Assembly (NCBI RefSeq): GCF_021404545.1
Contig: NZ_JAAWWD010000061.1
Location: forward strand, 62,001-126,000
Origin: Aestuariivita sp.
GTDB lineage: Bacteria; Pseudomonadota; Alphaproteobacteria; Rhodobacterales; Rhodobacteraceae
Reading direction: 5' to 3'
Length of the DNA: 64,000 nucleotides
The position numbers and the translations under genes were made by a program. Shown piece by piece: positions 52,773-61,552 of the stretch (the stretch's first letter is position 1; each line of letters starts with the position of its first letter). The notes beneath the pieces were generated by a model. It had not been told where the DNA came from. It searched no databases and saw only the letters and a list, made by a program, of their open reading frames with translations.

Positions 52773-54631
52773 GACCACCCCTCGAATTCCGTCGGGCTCA
52801 TCAACCGACCCATCTTGTCGTATTCAAACACCGCCGCGCGTCGAATATGCTCCATATTCAGCGGACAGGCCTGGTCGGCGGCCAGAAACGCCGCATTCAA
52901 CGCGATGGTTCGGATGGTGCCGCCTGCCACGTTAAGCCGGGACAGTCGCTCAAGATCCATCGGCTCGGCCACAACCTCGACAGGAAAGCTCTGAGCCCAG
53001 ATTTCGCGGCGTAACGCCCTGTCGGGGAACGGGAAGTCGATCAGAAACCGAATCCGCCGCACAAAGGCCGTGTCGATCGCGTCGCGGATATTCGTCGTCA
53101 GGATCGACAGCCCGGCAAAGGATTCCATCCGCTGCAACAGGTAAGCGATCTCGATATTGGCATAGCGATCATGGCTGTCGCTGACCTGACTGCGTTCGCC
53201 AAACAGAGCATCCGCTTCATCGAACAGCAGCACGACACCGCCGCCTTCGGCGGCGTCGAAAATACGGGCAAGGTTCTTTTCGGTCTCGCCGATATACTTG
53301 CTGACCACCGCTGACAGATCGATACGATAAAGATCCAGCCGCAGCGCGTTCGCCAGCACCTCGGCCGCCAGCGTCTTGCCGGTACCGGACGGGCCGGAAA
53401 ACAAAGCCGTCACGCCGCGCCCGCGCGCGCCCGGCCCGGCCATGCCCCAGCGATGATAGACGATGAAGCGATTGCGCACCTGCGCGACCAGATGTTCCAG
53501 CGTTTCGCGCTCGCGTTCGGGCAGGACGATATCGGCCCAACCCGCCTCGGTTTCAACCCGATCGGCAAGCGCGGCGAGCCGTGGTTCGGCCAATCCGCAG
53601 CAGCGGTCCCACAGCGGCATGTCACCGCGGGCGGTGGCCAGGGTCTGGATATCTGCTGCGGCCAGATCGAACTGACCCAGCACCTGCGGCAGTTCTTCAA
53701 GGGCGCCATTGGCGGTGGACCCTAGCGCCTGACGCCACAGCGCCTCCTGTTCGTCCGGGCTGGGCATCGGCACGCTGAGACACGCGATGGACCCCGCCCC
53801 GCTGACGCGCCGCCGCGCCGAAAACAGGATCGGGCAGGCGCAACCCTGTGCAAAGCTGAGTGCTGCTGCCGGATCGCCGTCCTCCAACTCAATCATCAGG
53901 ACCAGCGGCTGCAACAGGCACTCGCGTTCCCACAGCCGTTGGATCAGGCTGCGGCTTTCGATGTCGGAAGGTATCGCGGCAGCCTGCATCCGGCACAGCA
54001 GCCGCCCCGCCTTGCGCGCCGCTTGGGCCACGACGCGCTGCCGGTCGTGCATGTGGCGACCATCCAGGCTCAGATGCACCGGACCACGGTCCCAGCTGTC
54101 CCGCAACCGTTCCGCCACCCGCAGTTGCGACGGAGGCAGCAGCGCATCGTCATAGACGGGCCGGTCAGCGCGCTCCAGCAGGCGCCGGTCCAGGTCGCGC
54201 AGGCCCAGCAGCGCGCTCAGCGTCCGCTCGTCAATCGCAAGCCCGGCCCGGGTCGGCGACCGGCCCTCCAGCGTAAGACAGTGCCAGTACCGCAGCGGCC
54301 GCCCCGGCGACAGCGCGTTCCAGTGCGGGGCGTCCAGCACCGCAAGTGCGACGGCAAAACTGGCCTCCGCGCCGCTGCCGGGCCCACGCAGACCCGCGAC
54401 CAGCTGGGCAATGCGCGGGTCCATCTCGACACCGGCGCACAACAGCAGCAGATCGGCCTCGAACGCGGTCAGACCCAGGCGGTCTACGATGCGACCCAAT
54501 GCGGTCCCGCGCGCGGTTTCCAGGAAGTCCGGGCCATCCGGCGCGGCACTCTCGGCCTCAAGCCTGGCGCGGATCCGGGCCAGGCCCTCGGCCAGCACCG
54601 CCTGATCCCGCTGCTGTGGCGTGCCGCTCAT
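52769..54631 (-). CDS. eCIS AAA+ ATPase (Afp15-type)
   Basis: The 620-aa protein has a single C-terminal AAA+ module: Walker A GPSGTGKT (413-420), Walker B VVLLFDEAD (466-474), sensor-1 ILTTN (510-514) and an arginine-finger region near 525. The N-terminal ~370 residues are a helical substrate domain. Such ATPases are a standard part of Afp/PVC loci, where they assist particle assembly or cargo loading. It overlaps both neighbouring genes by four bases. Confidence 0.9.
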   Translation of the reverse strand: MSGTPQQRDQAVLAEGLARIRARLEAESAAPDGPDFLETARGTALGRIVDRLGLTAFEADLLLLCAGVEMDPRIAQLVAGLRGPGSGAEASFAVALAVLDAPHWNALSPGRPLRYWHCLTLEGRSPTRAGLAIDERTLSALLGLRDLDRRLLERADRPVYDDALLPPSQLRVAERLRDSWDRGPVHLSLDGRHMHDRQRVVAQAARKAGRLLCRMQAAAIPSDIESRSLIQRLWERECLLQPLVLMIELEDGDPAAALSFAQGCACPILFSARRRVSGAGSIACLSVPMPSPDEQEALWRQALGSTANGALEELPQVLGQFDLAAADIQTLATARGDMPLWDRCCGLAEPRLAALADRVETEAGWADIVLPERERETLEHLVAQVRNRFIVYHRWGMAGPGARGRGVTALFSGPSGTGKTLAAEVLANALRLDLYRIDLSAVVSKYIGETEKNLARIFDAAEGGGVVLLFDEADALFGERSQVSDSHDRYANIEIAYLLQRMESFAGLSILTTNIRDAIDTAFVRRIRFLIDFPFPDRALRREIWAQSFPVEVVAEPMDLERLSRLNVAGGTIRTIALNAAFLAADQACPLNMEHIRRAAVFEYDKMGRLMSPTEFEGWS

Positions 54632-55911
54632 ATCGTCACCTGCGGGCTGTCGAAATTGCCCGCCCCATCAAACCCCAGTGGCGAATCCACGCCATCGACA
54701 CGCAGGCGCAGCAGGTAATCGCCCGCAGCGACATCCGTATAGCGGAACACGATCTGGGTCGTGGTCTCGGCCGGGGCCGTCACGCCGTTGTCGCGCGGGG
54801 CGTCAAGGCTGTAGTGCCGCGGGCGCGCGCTGCCCAGCTGGTTCAGCGACAGGCTCACGCGCTGCCGCGCGCCGATCGCGGGCGTCGTTGTCAGCGTCAG
54901 GTCACCGGTGCGATAGGTCACCCCATCAACGTCGCGCTCACTGTCGGGTGTGACCACATGGGTGAATGTCGCCGCCAGCGGCAAGGCAACGGTGTTGGAC
55001 CTCAACGCCTGATGCGGCACCGGAGGATCGCCCAGATCGGGCGCGATCACCGCGCTCAGCGGCACCAGACCCGGCAAGGGCGGTGTCGCCAGATCCGCCA
55101 GCGGAAGAACGATACGCAGGGGTGTGATCTGTGCCGCGGTCGGCATGTGGGTGACCGTCCCAAACAGCAGGCTGAGCCCATCGGTAGCCAAGCTCGTTCC
55201 GTCGATCACAACCGTGTCCGCCATGGTCAGCGCCTGGCCATCGCCACCTTGTGCCGACACCCCGGTCAGATGCGCGCCCAATGTCGGCAGAACCCGGATC
55301 AGCCGCCGCGTCACCGGGAGCGCAGACCCCGGAGCACTTTCGCTTTCGATAAACGCGACCGACACCTTATAGGCCATCGACAACCGGTATTGTGCATCCA
55401 GCGCCGACCACATACGCGACATCTCTTCCGAGCTGATCGCCTCGGGCGAGATGCGTATCAGCTCGGCCTGGGCATCGATCCCCGATGCGGCAATCACCGC
55501 CGGGACCGGCGCTTGCAACGCATCGCGGATGTGCCGACGCGACAGCACCGGCTCCTCGTGGAGCAAAAGCGCGGCATGACCCATCAGAACCTCGGCGAAC
55601 AAGGCCTGCGCGCCATAGGCGGTCATCAGGTAATGCAGATCCAGCACCAGAGCGGGACGGGTCGTCAGCCCGCCGCCCGCCGACCGGGTCGGCTGGTCGG
55701 CATTGCGGTAGGTCACGTTTGGCGTGACCTGATGCAGGAACAGGTTGAGCTGCGTGGGATCGGCATTGGCCACGCCGGAGATCAGGTCCGGCGGGGTCGA
55801 GGTGACCGAAAACGCCCCCACGACCGAGGCCACGTCATTGGCCACCAGCCGCGCGTTGATCCGGGCGCGCAGCACGGCGGTGATCGCAGCCATGGCATAG
55901 CCGTCGCTCAT
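54628..55911 (-). CDS. eCIS DUF4255 protein, sheath/tube terminator (Afp16-type)
   Basis: The 427-aa protein has a DUF4255 N-terminal domain (about residues 1-190; NLFLHQVTPNVTYRNAD and LDLHYLMTAYG are its hallmarks) and a C-terminal half with Ig-like beta strands. In Afp and PVC this subunit caps the distal end of tube and sheath. Its ATG at 55911 overlaps the upstream stop. The extra C-terminal beta region is longer than in a minimal cap protein. Confidence 0.85.
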   Translation of the reverse strand: MSDGYAMAAITAVLRARINARLVANDVASVVGAFSVTSTPPDLISGVANADPTQLNLFLHQVTPNVTYRNADQPTRSAGGGLTTRPALVLDLHYLMTAYGAQALFAEVLMGHAALLLHEEPVLSRRHIRDALQAPVPAVIAASGIDAQAELIRISPEAISSEEMSRMWSALDAQYRLSMAYKVSVAFIESESAPGSALPVTRRLIRVLPTLGAHLTGVSAQGGDGQALTMADTVVIDGTSLATDGLSLLFGTVTHMPTAAQITPLRIVLPLADLATPPLPGLVPLSAVIAPDLGDPPVPHQALRSNTVALPLAATFTHVVTPDSERDVDGVTYRTGDLTLTTTPAIGARQRVSLSLNQLGSARPRHYSLDAPRDNGVTAPAETTTQIVFRYTDVAAGDYLLRLRVDGVDSPLGFDGAGNFDSPQVTI

Positions 55912-56639
55912 CCACGCCCTCCCAGATAGGTGTTCAGATCAGGCGCCGGATTGTCCGCGCTGCGCCGCACCCGCGCCGTCCGGGCGGGCGGCGGTGCGGC
56001 GCGGATCTCCAGATGGCCGATATGCACGTCCACCCGCCGCTCAGGCGGCGGCTTCGTCACTGGCATCGGTGGCACCGCCTGAGGCATCGCATCTACGACC
56101 GGCGGCGGCAGCACGCCCTCAGGGAGATGCGGCGCGTCCGGCACTGTCGGCACCGGTGCGGGCGCAGGTCGGGCGTCTGGCGTGTCGCCCACCGGGCGTG
56201 CCACGGCGTCCGGCACATCCGGCGCGAGGTCGGGCGCGTCCTGCAAGATCTCCTCGCGGCGCAGCGTGTGCAGCTCACGGGTTATGTGACGAAACTCGGT
56301 GGTCCGCTCATGCGCGATTTCGCGGTGATCATGTCTCACCTCAAGCGGCACCCGCGTCTCAGGTGCGGTGCGCTCGGTTTCAGGGTCAGGCAGGGGTGCG
56401 GGCGACCGCGCCGACGGTTCCGGCGCGATCTGCTCGGGGGCCGGTGCACGCAGCGGCGCGGGCGGCGTATCCGCCGCTTTCTCGGCCGACGGCGCAGACG
56501 GGGGGGTGCGCGCTTGAACCTCTTCGACGAATCCCTCGTCAGATCTGCCTTGCGGCTCGAACAGGCCTGGAAGCTGTGGGGTCAGCAGGCGCGCCGTCCC
56601 AAGCTGCCGGGCCGCCAACCGGGTGAACATATCGGTCAT
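55908..56639 (-). CDS. Proline-rich protein of the eCIS operon
   Basis: The 243-aa protein is proline- and alanine-rich, with a charged central stretch (residues ~100-150) containing several His/Arg/Glu runs such as DHREIAHERTTEFRH. It ends with the motif DNPAPDLNTYLGGRG. The start at 56639 is chosen for the ATGA overlap. It may be an intrinsically disordered linker. I do not recognise a family; position between the hub chaperone-like and DUF4255 genes suggests an assembly role. Confidence 0.55.
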   Translation of the reverse strand: MTDMFTRLAARQLGTARLLTPQLPGLFEPQGRSDEGFVEEVQARTPPSAPSAEKAADTPPAPLRAPAPEQIAPEPSARSPAPLPDPETERTAPETRVPLEVRHDHREIAHERTTEFRHITRELHTLRREEILQDAPDLAPDVPDAVARPVGDTPDARPAPAPVPTVPDAPHLPEGVLPPPVVDAMPQAVPPMPVTKPPPERRVDVHIGHLEIRAAPPPARTARVRRSADNPAPDLNTYLGGRG

Positions 56640-57325
56640 GGCACATCCATTAGCAGATAGGCCTCGCGCCGGACCGGCGCCATCTCCAAGAGCCGGGCCT
56701 CGCTCCAGCCATAGCGCATGGCCAGTTGGTGCACCTCCCACAGCGTCCGCCGGGCCCAGGCCTCGAGCCGAGCCAGCAACACGGCACAGGCATCGAACCC
56801 GCTTTGCCAGCTTGCGCCGCATTCCGGACAGTCCAGGGCCATTTCCGCGGCGGCCAGCGGATCCTCCTGCTCCATCCGCTCTGCCAGCGCCAGCACCACG
56901 CCAGGTGGCAGGCTCTCGGGCGGGTGCGTCCGCGTGTCTCCGGTCACGTGATCGACGGTCGCGCGCAGCAGGTCCCGGCGCATGCGCTCTGGCCCGCTCG
57001 CCCGGTCAAGCCGCGCAAGATCGGTCTGCGTCGGCAAATGATACCGCACCGTCCAGCCGTCATGCGACAGTGTTCCGGCCACCTCGGGGGCGGCCTCTTG
57101 CGCCGCGATCAGCGCCTGCGCCGAAAGCTGTACCCCCAACGCAGTGTCACAGTCCGGGCAGCGGTCGTGGCAGGTGATCCGATCGCCAAACGACAGCGCA
57201 AATCCCGTCAGCGCCGCCGCCTGCACCGCCCCGAGGCTCTGCCCGGACCCAAGCCAGGGCGCGGCCACTACCAAGGCCCGCGCGGATGCGGGCAGCGCTT
57301 GCAGGCTGTCCCAAAGGCGCATCAT
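56636..57325 (-). CDS. T4-type baseplate-hub assembly chaperone-like zinc-ribbon protein
   Basis: The 229-aa protein starts at the first of two ATG codons (57325 and 57322), 16 nt after the tube stop. It has CPDC near residue 57 and CPECGASW near residue 165, a split zinc ribbon found in proteins annotated as T4-family baseplate-hub assembly chaperones in eCIS loci. It is not expected in the mature particle. The family name is from recall of these loci rather than a search. Confidence 0.6.
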   Translation of the reverse strand: MMRLWDSLQALPASARALVVAAPWLGSGQSLGAVQAAALTGFALSFGDRITCHDRCPDCDTALGVQLSAQALIAAQEAAPEVAGTLSHDGWTVRYHLPTQTDLARLDRASGPERMRRDLLRATVDHVTGDTRTHPPESLPPGVVLALAERMEQEDPLAAAEMALDCPECGASWQSGFDACAVLLARLEAWARRTLWEVHQLAMRYGWSEARLLEMAPVRREAYLLMDVP

Positions 57326-57341
57326 GGCGCCAGCGTCCCAG

Positions 57342-57866
57342 TTACTGTGGCTCGAGGAAGCTGGGTTCGGTCGGTTCGGGCTGATCATAGTCGCGCTCCC
57401 ATCCCTCGTTCTCGATCTTCATCATCTCGATCGCGATGGCATTGGCGTTGGCATCCAGATCCGGCAGCGTCTGGAACTCCGACACCCAGCAATTGTAGAT
57501 GCGATAGGACATCGCCACCTGCCCCGCCTCGTTCAGGTGCTGGATGATGATGTTCTTGCGCAGATCCATCAGCGAGCTTTCCGCCCCAAGGCCCGAGCCA
57601 TAGTTCCAGACCTTGTTGGCCCATTGCTCGAATGTCGGGTCATAGGTCTTGCCGCGCTCCAGCGTGATCGGCTCGTATTCGGTGCGCCCCGGCGCCTTGC
57701 GAGACGAGGACGGATCGCCGCCAGCGCGGTGTTTGATGACTTCGGTCGTGCGTTTCAGCGCACTGACCTTGGAAACGCCGGCCACGGTCCTGCCGTCGAT
57801 GACGACCAGGAATTTGTAGTTCGGCAACTCGTGATACCGGTGTGTGTTGGTGTTGAACGTTGGCAT
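57342..57866 (-). CDS. eCIS inner tube protein (Afp1/5-type)
   Basis: The 174-aa protein of the phage tail-tube-like family starts PTFNTNTHRYHELPNYKFLV, with the typical GVSKVSALKRTTEVIKHRAGGD segment. The C-terminal IEMMKIENEGWERDYDQ is also characteristic. It forms the hexameric inner tube that is pushed out by sheath contraction. It lies 10 nt after the sheath stop. Only one tube gene is seen here, whereas Afp has several paralogues. Confidence 0.95.
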   Translation of the reverse strand: MPTFNTNTHRYHELPNYKFLVVIDGRTVAGVSKVSALKRTTEVIKHRAGGDPSSSRKAPGRTEYEPITLERGKTYDPTFEQWANKVWNYGSGLGAESSLMDLRKNIIIQHLNEAGQVAMSYRIYNCWVSEFQTLPDLDANANAIAIEMMKIENEGWERDYDQPEPTEPSFLEPQ

Positions 57867-57876
57867 GACGGACCCC

Positions 57877-59856
57877 TCAGACCTCGACCTGACCAGCCAG
57901 CTGCTGGATGGTGATGATGACGAATTCGGCAGGCTTCAGCGGCGCAAAGCCGACCAGTACGTTGACGATACCGCGATCAATATCGGCCTGGGTCGTCGTT
58001 GTGGAATCGCACGCGACGAAATAGGCCTCCTGCGGCGTGGTGCCCTTGAACGCGCCCTGCCGGAACAGTTGCTGCATGAAGGTGCCAACGTTCAGCCGCA
58101 GCTGCGACCAGAGCTGTTCGGCATTGGGCTCGAACACCGCCCATTGCGTACCGCGATAGAGGCTCTCCTCGATAAACAGCGCGATGCGCCGGACCGACAG
58201 GTATTTCCATTCGCTCGCTGCCTGATCGGCACCTTGCAGCGTCCGCGCGCCCCACGCCACCGTGCGGTAAACCGGGAAGTTGCGGATGCAGTTCAACCCG
58301 AGCGGGTTCAACGCGCCGTTCTCCGCATCGTTGAGGTTCTGCGTCAGCCCCTGCACCCGGCTGATCGTGGCCTCTGTCCCGGCGGGCGCCTTCCAGACGC
58401 CGCGGTTGGTATCGGTGCGCGCATAAAGACCGGCCATGGCGCCGCAGGGCGCAAACCGCCGCAACTGAAACGCGCGCAACGGATCGACGAACAACAGATG
58501 CGGATAATAGGCCGCGCCATGATTGCCCGTCACCGTCAGCCCGCCGCTGATCCAGTCAATGGCGCTGGCGGTGTCGCGGATCTCGGGCGGCGGATCGACC
58601 AGAAGAAAGGCGCGCTCGGCCTGGCACAGCTCCATCCCGCGCGCAAAGATCTCGTTCGGATCGACCGTGCCGTCCGTGGTATTGGGATCGCCCGGCGCGC
58701 TGCGCGTGGCATCGGGTATGCACAGGATGTTGAACATATCCACCTGACGCAATGCTTGCATGCCGGTGAAATTGCCTTCGTTGCCCACCAGCCCGGCCGT
58801 GTCCGGCAGGCCGGTTCCAGCCACCGCCGCCACGGGGGCGGTCTGCGCCTCGGTGTCCCGGCCCAGCCCAAGGCGGTAATGACCCACGTTACGCGTCCCC
58901 GTCGACAACCCAAGCTGCGCCAGGGCCGAGTTCGGCACTCCGGCGGCAAAGCTCAGCCGGGCATCCAGCGCGCCGCCCAGTAGCTCGGGATCGAAATCGG
59001 GATAGATGCGCAGCCCCTGCCCACTGGCAGAAGGTACGACACGCACCGCCGCTCCCGGAACAAGCGGCCCGATCACCTCGTTGATGCGCCGCTCCACATG
59101 GCGGCTCAGACCCAGGATCGACTGCGGCAGCGCTTCACCATTGTTGAAGATCGGCACCGGCACCGACACAATCGCCGCAACCGGAACGTCCGAGGTGATG
59201 CGGATCGAATAATCGTTGTCATTCAGCAGCGCATTTAGATCCACATCGCCGCCCGCCGCACCGGTCTGTACGGGCCGCCCCGCCGCTGGATCGGCAATCT
59301 CGACGATAACCATCTTCGATCCGGTGGCCGGATCGTTCACCACCGCCTCGACATTGCGCGGGCTGGTCGCTGACATCGACACATCGGTGAACCGCTCAAT
59401 CGCACCAGAGTCCAGATCGGTGATCGTCAGGTTGAAATTCGCGACATCGCTGACACCGTTGTAATCCACATCGACCAGCCGGTTATTGGCATCTTCTCCG
59501 GTCGCCGCCGCGGTCACGCTCAGCGCCGCATTGGCGCCACCTCCCACCGCATCCTCCAGGGTGATGGCGGCCGGTTCTGCATCCACCCGCGGCACCCGCA
59601 CGACGATCGCCTCTGATCCGCCATTGGCGAAGAACTGTTGCACCGCATAGGATAAAAGACTGTCCTCGTGCAGCCCGCCGAACAGTCGCTCGAAATCGCC
59701 AAAGCTGCGCACGGTATACGCGACATTGTCTCGTCCGGTGACGCGCGCTGTCCAGCCCACGAAGGCGGTGATCGAGGTGGCGACACCGGCGATTGTCCGA
59801 ACGCCACTGGATTGTTCCTGGATGTAAACTCCCGGATAGGTTGGGGTGACTGGCAT
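57877..59856 (-). CDS. eCIS contractile sheath protein (Afp2-4-type)
   Basis: In this 659-aa protein the N-terminal TPTYPGVYIQEQSSGVRTIA and the C-terminal AVFEPNAEQLWSQLRLN and GFAPLKPAEF are sheath signatures. The middle (about residues 70-400) is a less conserved insertion. The start at 59856 follows TTGGAG, 7 nt upstream, and is the first gene of the operon. A longer open frame upstream lacks sheath features. One sheath gene is present, so the particle is likely built from a single sheath subunit. Confidence 0.95.
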   Translation of the reverse strand: MPVTPTYPGVYIQEQSSGVRTIAGVATSITAFVGWTARVTGRDNVAYTVRSFGDFERLFGGLHEDSLLSYAVQQFFANGGSEAIVVRVPRVDAEPAAITLEDAVGGGANAALSVTAAATGEDANNRLVDVDYNGVSDVANFNLTITDLDSGAIERFTDVSMSATSPRNVEAVVNDPATGSKMVIVEIADPAAGRPVQTGAAGGDVDLNALLNDNDYSIRITSDVPVAAIVSVPVPIFNNGEALPQSILGLSRHVERRINEVIGPLVPGAAVRVVPSASGQGLRIYPDFDPELLGGALDARLSFAAGVPNSALAQLGLSTGTRNVGHYRLGLGRDTEAQTAPVAAVAGTGLPDTAGLVGNEGNFTGMQALRQVDMFNILCIPDATRSAPGDPNTTDGTVDPNEIFARGMELCQAERAFLLVDPPPEIRDTASAIDWISGGLTVTGNHGAAYYPHLLFVDPLRAFQLRRFAPCGAMAGLYARTDTNRGVWKAPAGTEATISRVQGLTQNLNDAENGALNPLGLNCIRNFPVYRTVAWGARTLQGADQAASEWKYLSVRRIALFIEESLYRGTQWAVFEPNAEQLWSQLRLNVGTFMQQLFRQGAFKGTTPQEAYFVACDSTTTTQADIDRGIVNVLVGFAPLKPAEFVIITIQQLAGQVEV

Positions 59857-59939
59857 GGGATTGCTCCAACGAAAGGGGCGCCGCGCGCCCGTGACGTGGC
59901 CTGAAACAGACCGACTCACAGCACTTTGACCCAGCCTCT

Positions 59940-59966
59940 TCACGCAGATGTCACGCGCATGTCACG
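59940..59966. promoter_or_regulatory. Three 11-bp-spaced direct repeats upstream of the eCIS sheath gene (SARP-type operator)
   Basis: TCACG occurs at 59940-59944, 59951-59955 and 59962-59966, exactly 11 bp apart. The latter two extend to ATGTCACG (59948-59955, 59959-59966). SARP/AfsR-type activators bind direct repeats with 11-bp period near the -35 region. The sites are 84-110 bp upstream of the sheath start, on the minus-strand operon side. Confidence 0.6.
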
Positions 59967-60175
59967 TCAGTCTCGCAGCGCAAGATTCAGCCTACGCCAC
60001 ACGCCTGCGTTGAACGCATCTTGTGTTCAGGCTAAGGTCCGTTGGTATTGTCATGTGTGGGAGAGGCCGCTCTCTCACCCCATTTATTTTGTTTTCCGGC
60101 TGTGCCGCCCCGGGTTTCAAGACCGAGCCGACGTGGATCAACCCGGCTGCAAGACACGAGCAGATTTCTGTTATG

Positions 60176-60195
60176 GGGCGCCCGCAGCGGCGCCC
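60176..60195 (+). promoter_or_regulatory. Hairpin just upstream of the regulator ribosome site
   Basis: GGGCGCC (60176-60182) pairs with GGCGCCC (60189-60195) around a 6-nt loop, ending 17 nt before the ATG of the BTAD regulator and just before its GAGGGA ribosome site. It might limit translation of the activator. Confidence 0.35.
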
Positions 60196-60212
60196 GACCG
60201 AGGGACGTATTG

Positions 60213-61112
60213 ATGGACCCATTGATCGTAAATCTGTTCGGCGTCACCCGTGTGCACCCCCCGGTGCCTCAGCCCAGCCGACACCCGCAACCGCCCCGCA
60301 AAGTGGCGGAGCTTTTGGGTTATCTGGTGATGGGAGGGCGGCGCAGTTATGAAAGGGCCGAACTCGCGGATCACTTCTGGAGCGATCAGGACGCGCCGCG
60401 CGCCCGGCGCTGCCTGAGTACCGCAGTCTGGCGTCTGCGGCAGATCCTTGAACCCAAGGGCGTGCCGCCAGGATCGTATCTGTCGACCGAGAATGCCGAA
60501 ATGGTCGGGTTTAACTGGGCCAGCGCACATCTGATCGACGCGGCCGAACTTGAGGCGGTGCTCGACGCGACCCTGTCCATCCCTGCCGAACACCTGACCC
60601 AGACAGAGGCCCAAGGGCTTGAAGACGGTCTTGCGCTTTGCACCGGCGATTTTCTGGCCGGTGTGCTGGACACCTGGGCGTTGCGCGAACGCGACCGGCT
60701 GGCCGCGCGCCAGCTTGACGGGATGGCCCATCTCTTGCGCCACAAACTCCATACCGGGCAGTATCAGGCCGCGCTGGCACTTGGCGCCCGCATCCTCGAA
60801 CGCGATCCCCTGCGCGAGGATGTGCACCGCGACATGATGCATCTGAACCTGCGTACCGGCCAGCGCAGCCGCGCGATCCAGCAATACCATGCCTGCCGCG
60901 CGCTCCTGCGTCAGGAGCTCGCAATCGATCCCGCCCCCGAGACCGAGCGGGCCTACAAAACCCTCTGCAACGGCACATCGCAGGATCCCGGCACCGCACC
61001 CGAGAAGGCGATGGATCAGGCCATGGATCGGCTGCACCGCGCACTCGAAGAGCTCGACCGCGCCCGCGCTCTGGTCGAACAGCTGACACGGCAACAGCCT
61101 CCGCCTGTCTGA
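60213..61112 (+). CDS. SARP/BTAD-type transcriptional regulator of the eCIS locus
   Basis: The 299-aa protein has an N-terminal winged-helix region (about residues 1-100) with RSYERAELADHFWSDQDAPR and SLxxxVWRLRQ-like helices, followed by a bacterial transcriptional activator (BTAD) domain of TPR-like helices (~113-255; RDPLREDVHRDMMHLNLRTG). A short tail ends with a helical heptad stretch. It is divergent from the eCIS operon, and SARP-like regulators are known beside eCIS loci. The start at 60213 follows GAGGGA. It probably binds the 11-bp repeats upstream of the sheath gene. Confidence 0.85.
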   Translation: MDPLIVNLFGVTRVHPPVPQPSRHPQPPRKVAELLGYLVMGGRRSYERAELADHFWSDQDAPRARRCLSTAVWRLRQILEPKGVPPGSYLSTENAEMVGFNWASAHLIDAAELEAVLDATLSIPAEHLTQTEAQGLEDGLALCTGDFLAGVLDTWALRERDRLAARQLDGMAHLLRHKLHTGQYQAALALGARILERDPLREDVHRDMMHLNLRTGQRSRAIQQYHACRALLRQELAIDPAPETERAYKTLCNGTSQDPGTAPEKAMDQAMDRLHRALEELDRARALVEQLTRQQPPPV

Positions 61113-61552
61113 CCCGCCCCCAAGCAGCGGGACGGCTTTCCCATCCGACCTCGCAAGCCCGGGCCGGTCGCCGACCGACAGCTGCGCTTTTTGGGTTGCC
61201 ACGTGACCGTCTCACCGCAGCACGGCTCGCGGCCCGCAACACAAGGAATGTGACCGGCATTCATGAGGCGTTCGGCGTTCTGAGTGAACCATGTCGACGG
61301 GCAGCAGCAACCACCCTTCACCCAAAGCCGAGGCGGTGGATTTTCGTCCAGCTCTCAGACCACGAAGCCGGGCCAGCTCAAATCCAGGCCGTCCGGTTTG
61401 GCGGGCAACCGCTGCCAAAAGATGCAAATCAGCGGAATGACGTTCCGTTCTGCGGGATTGGCAGCCGCGCATTTCCTTCTTAATCTGCTTTGCAAGGAGT
61501 CGGTCGCATCTGAGGAGACTGCGACCGGACATCTGCCTTGGGAGGGGGAGAG
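61113..61552. other. 440-bp intergenic region upstream of the acyl-CoA synthetase gene
   Basis: No coding region with a ribosome site and recognisable product is visible. The only clear elements are the inverted repeat at 61501-61527 and the GGAGGGGGAG ribosome site of the synthetase gene. It presumably holds the promoter for the downstream operon. Confidence 0.4.
61501..61527. promoter_or_regulatory. Inverted-repeat operator candidate before the acyl-CoA synthetase gene
   Basis: CGGTCGCA (61501-61508) and TGCGACCG (61520-61527) are perfect inverted repeats with an 11-nt spacer, 26 bp upstream of the ATG. The arrangement could be a TetR- or GntR-type binding site, or a leader hairpin. Confidence 0.5.

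Noticed and set aside
29389-59856. Integrated prophage
   Set aside because: There are no capsid, portal, terminase, lysis or integrase genes; DUF4255, AAA+ and DUF4157 proteins point to an eCIS instead.
29389-59856. Type VI secretion system
   Set aside because: The sheath is a single Afp-like protein, and there are no TssJ/L/M membrane-complex genes or ClpV; the set matches extracellular contractile particles.
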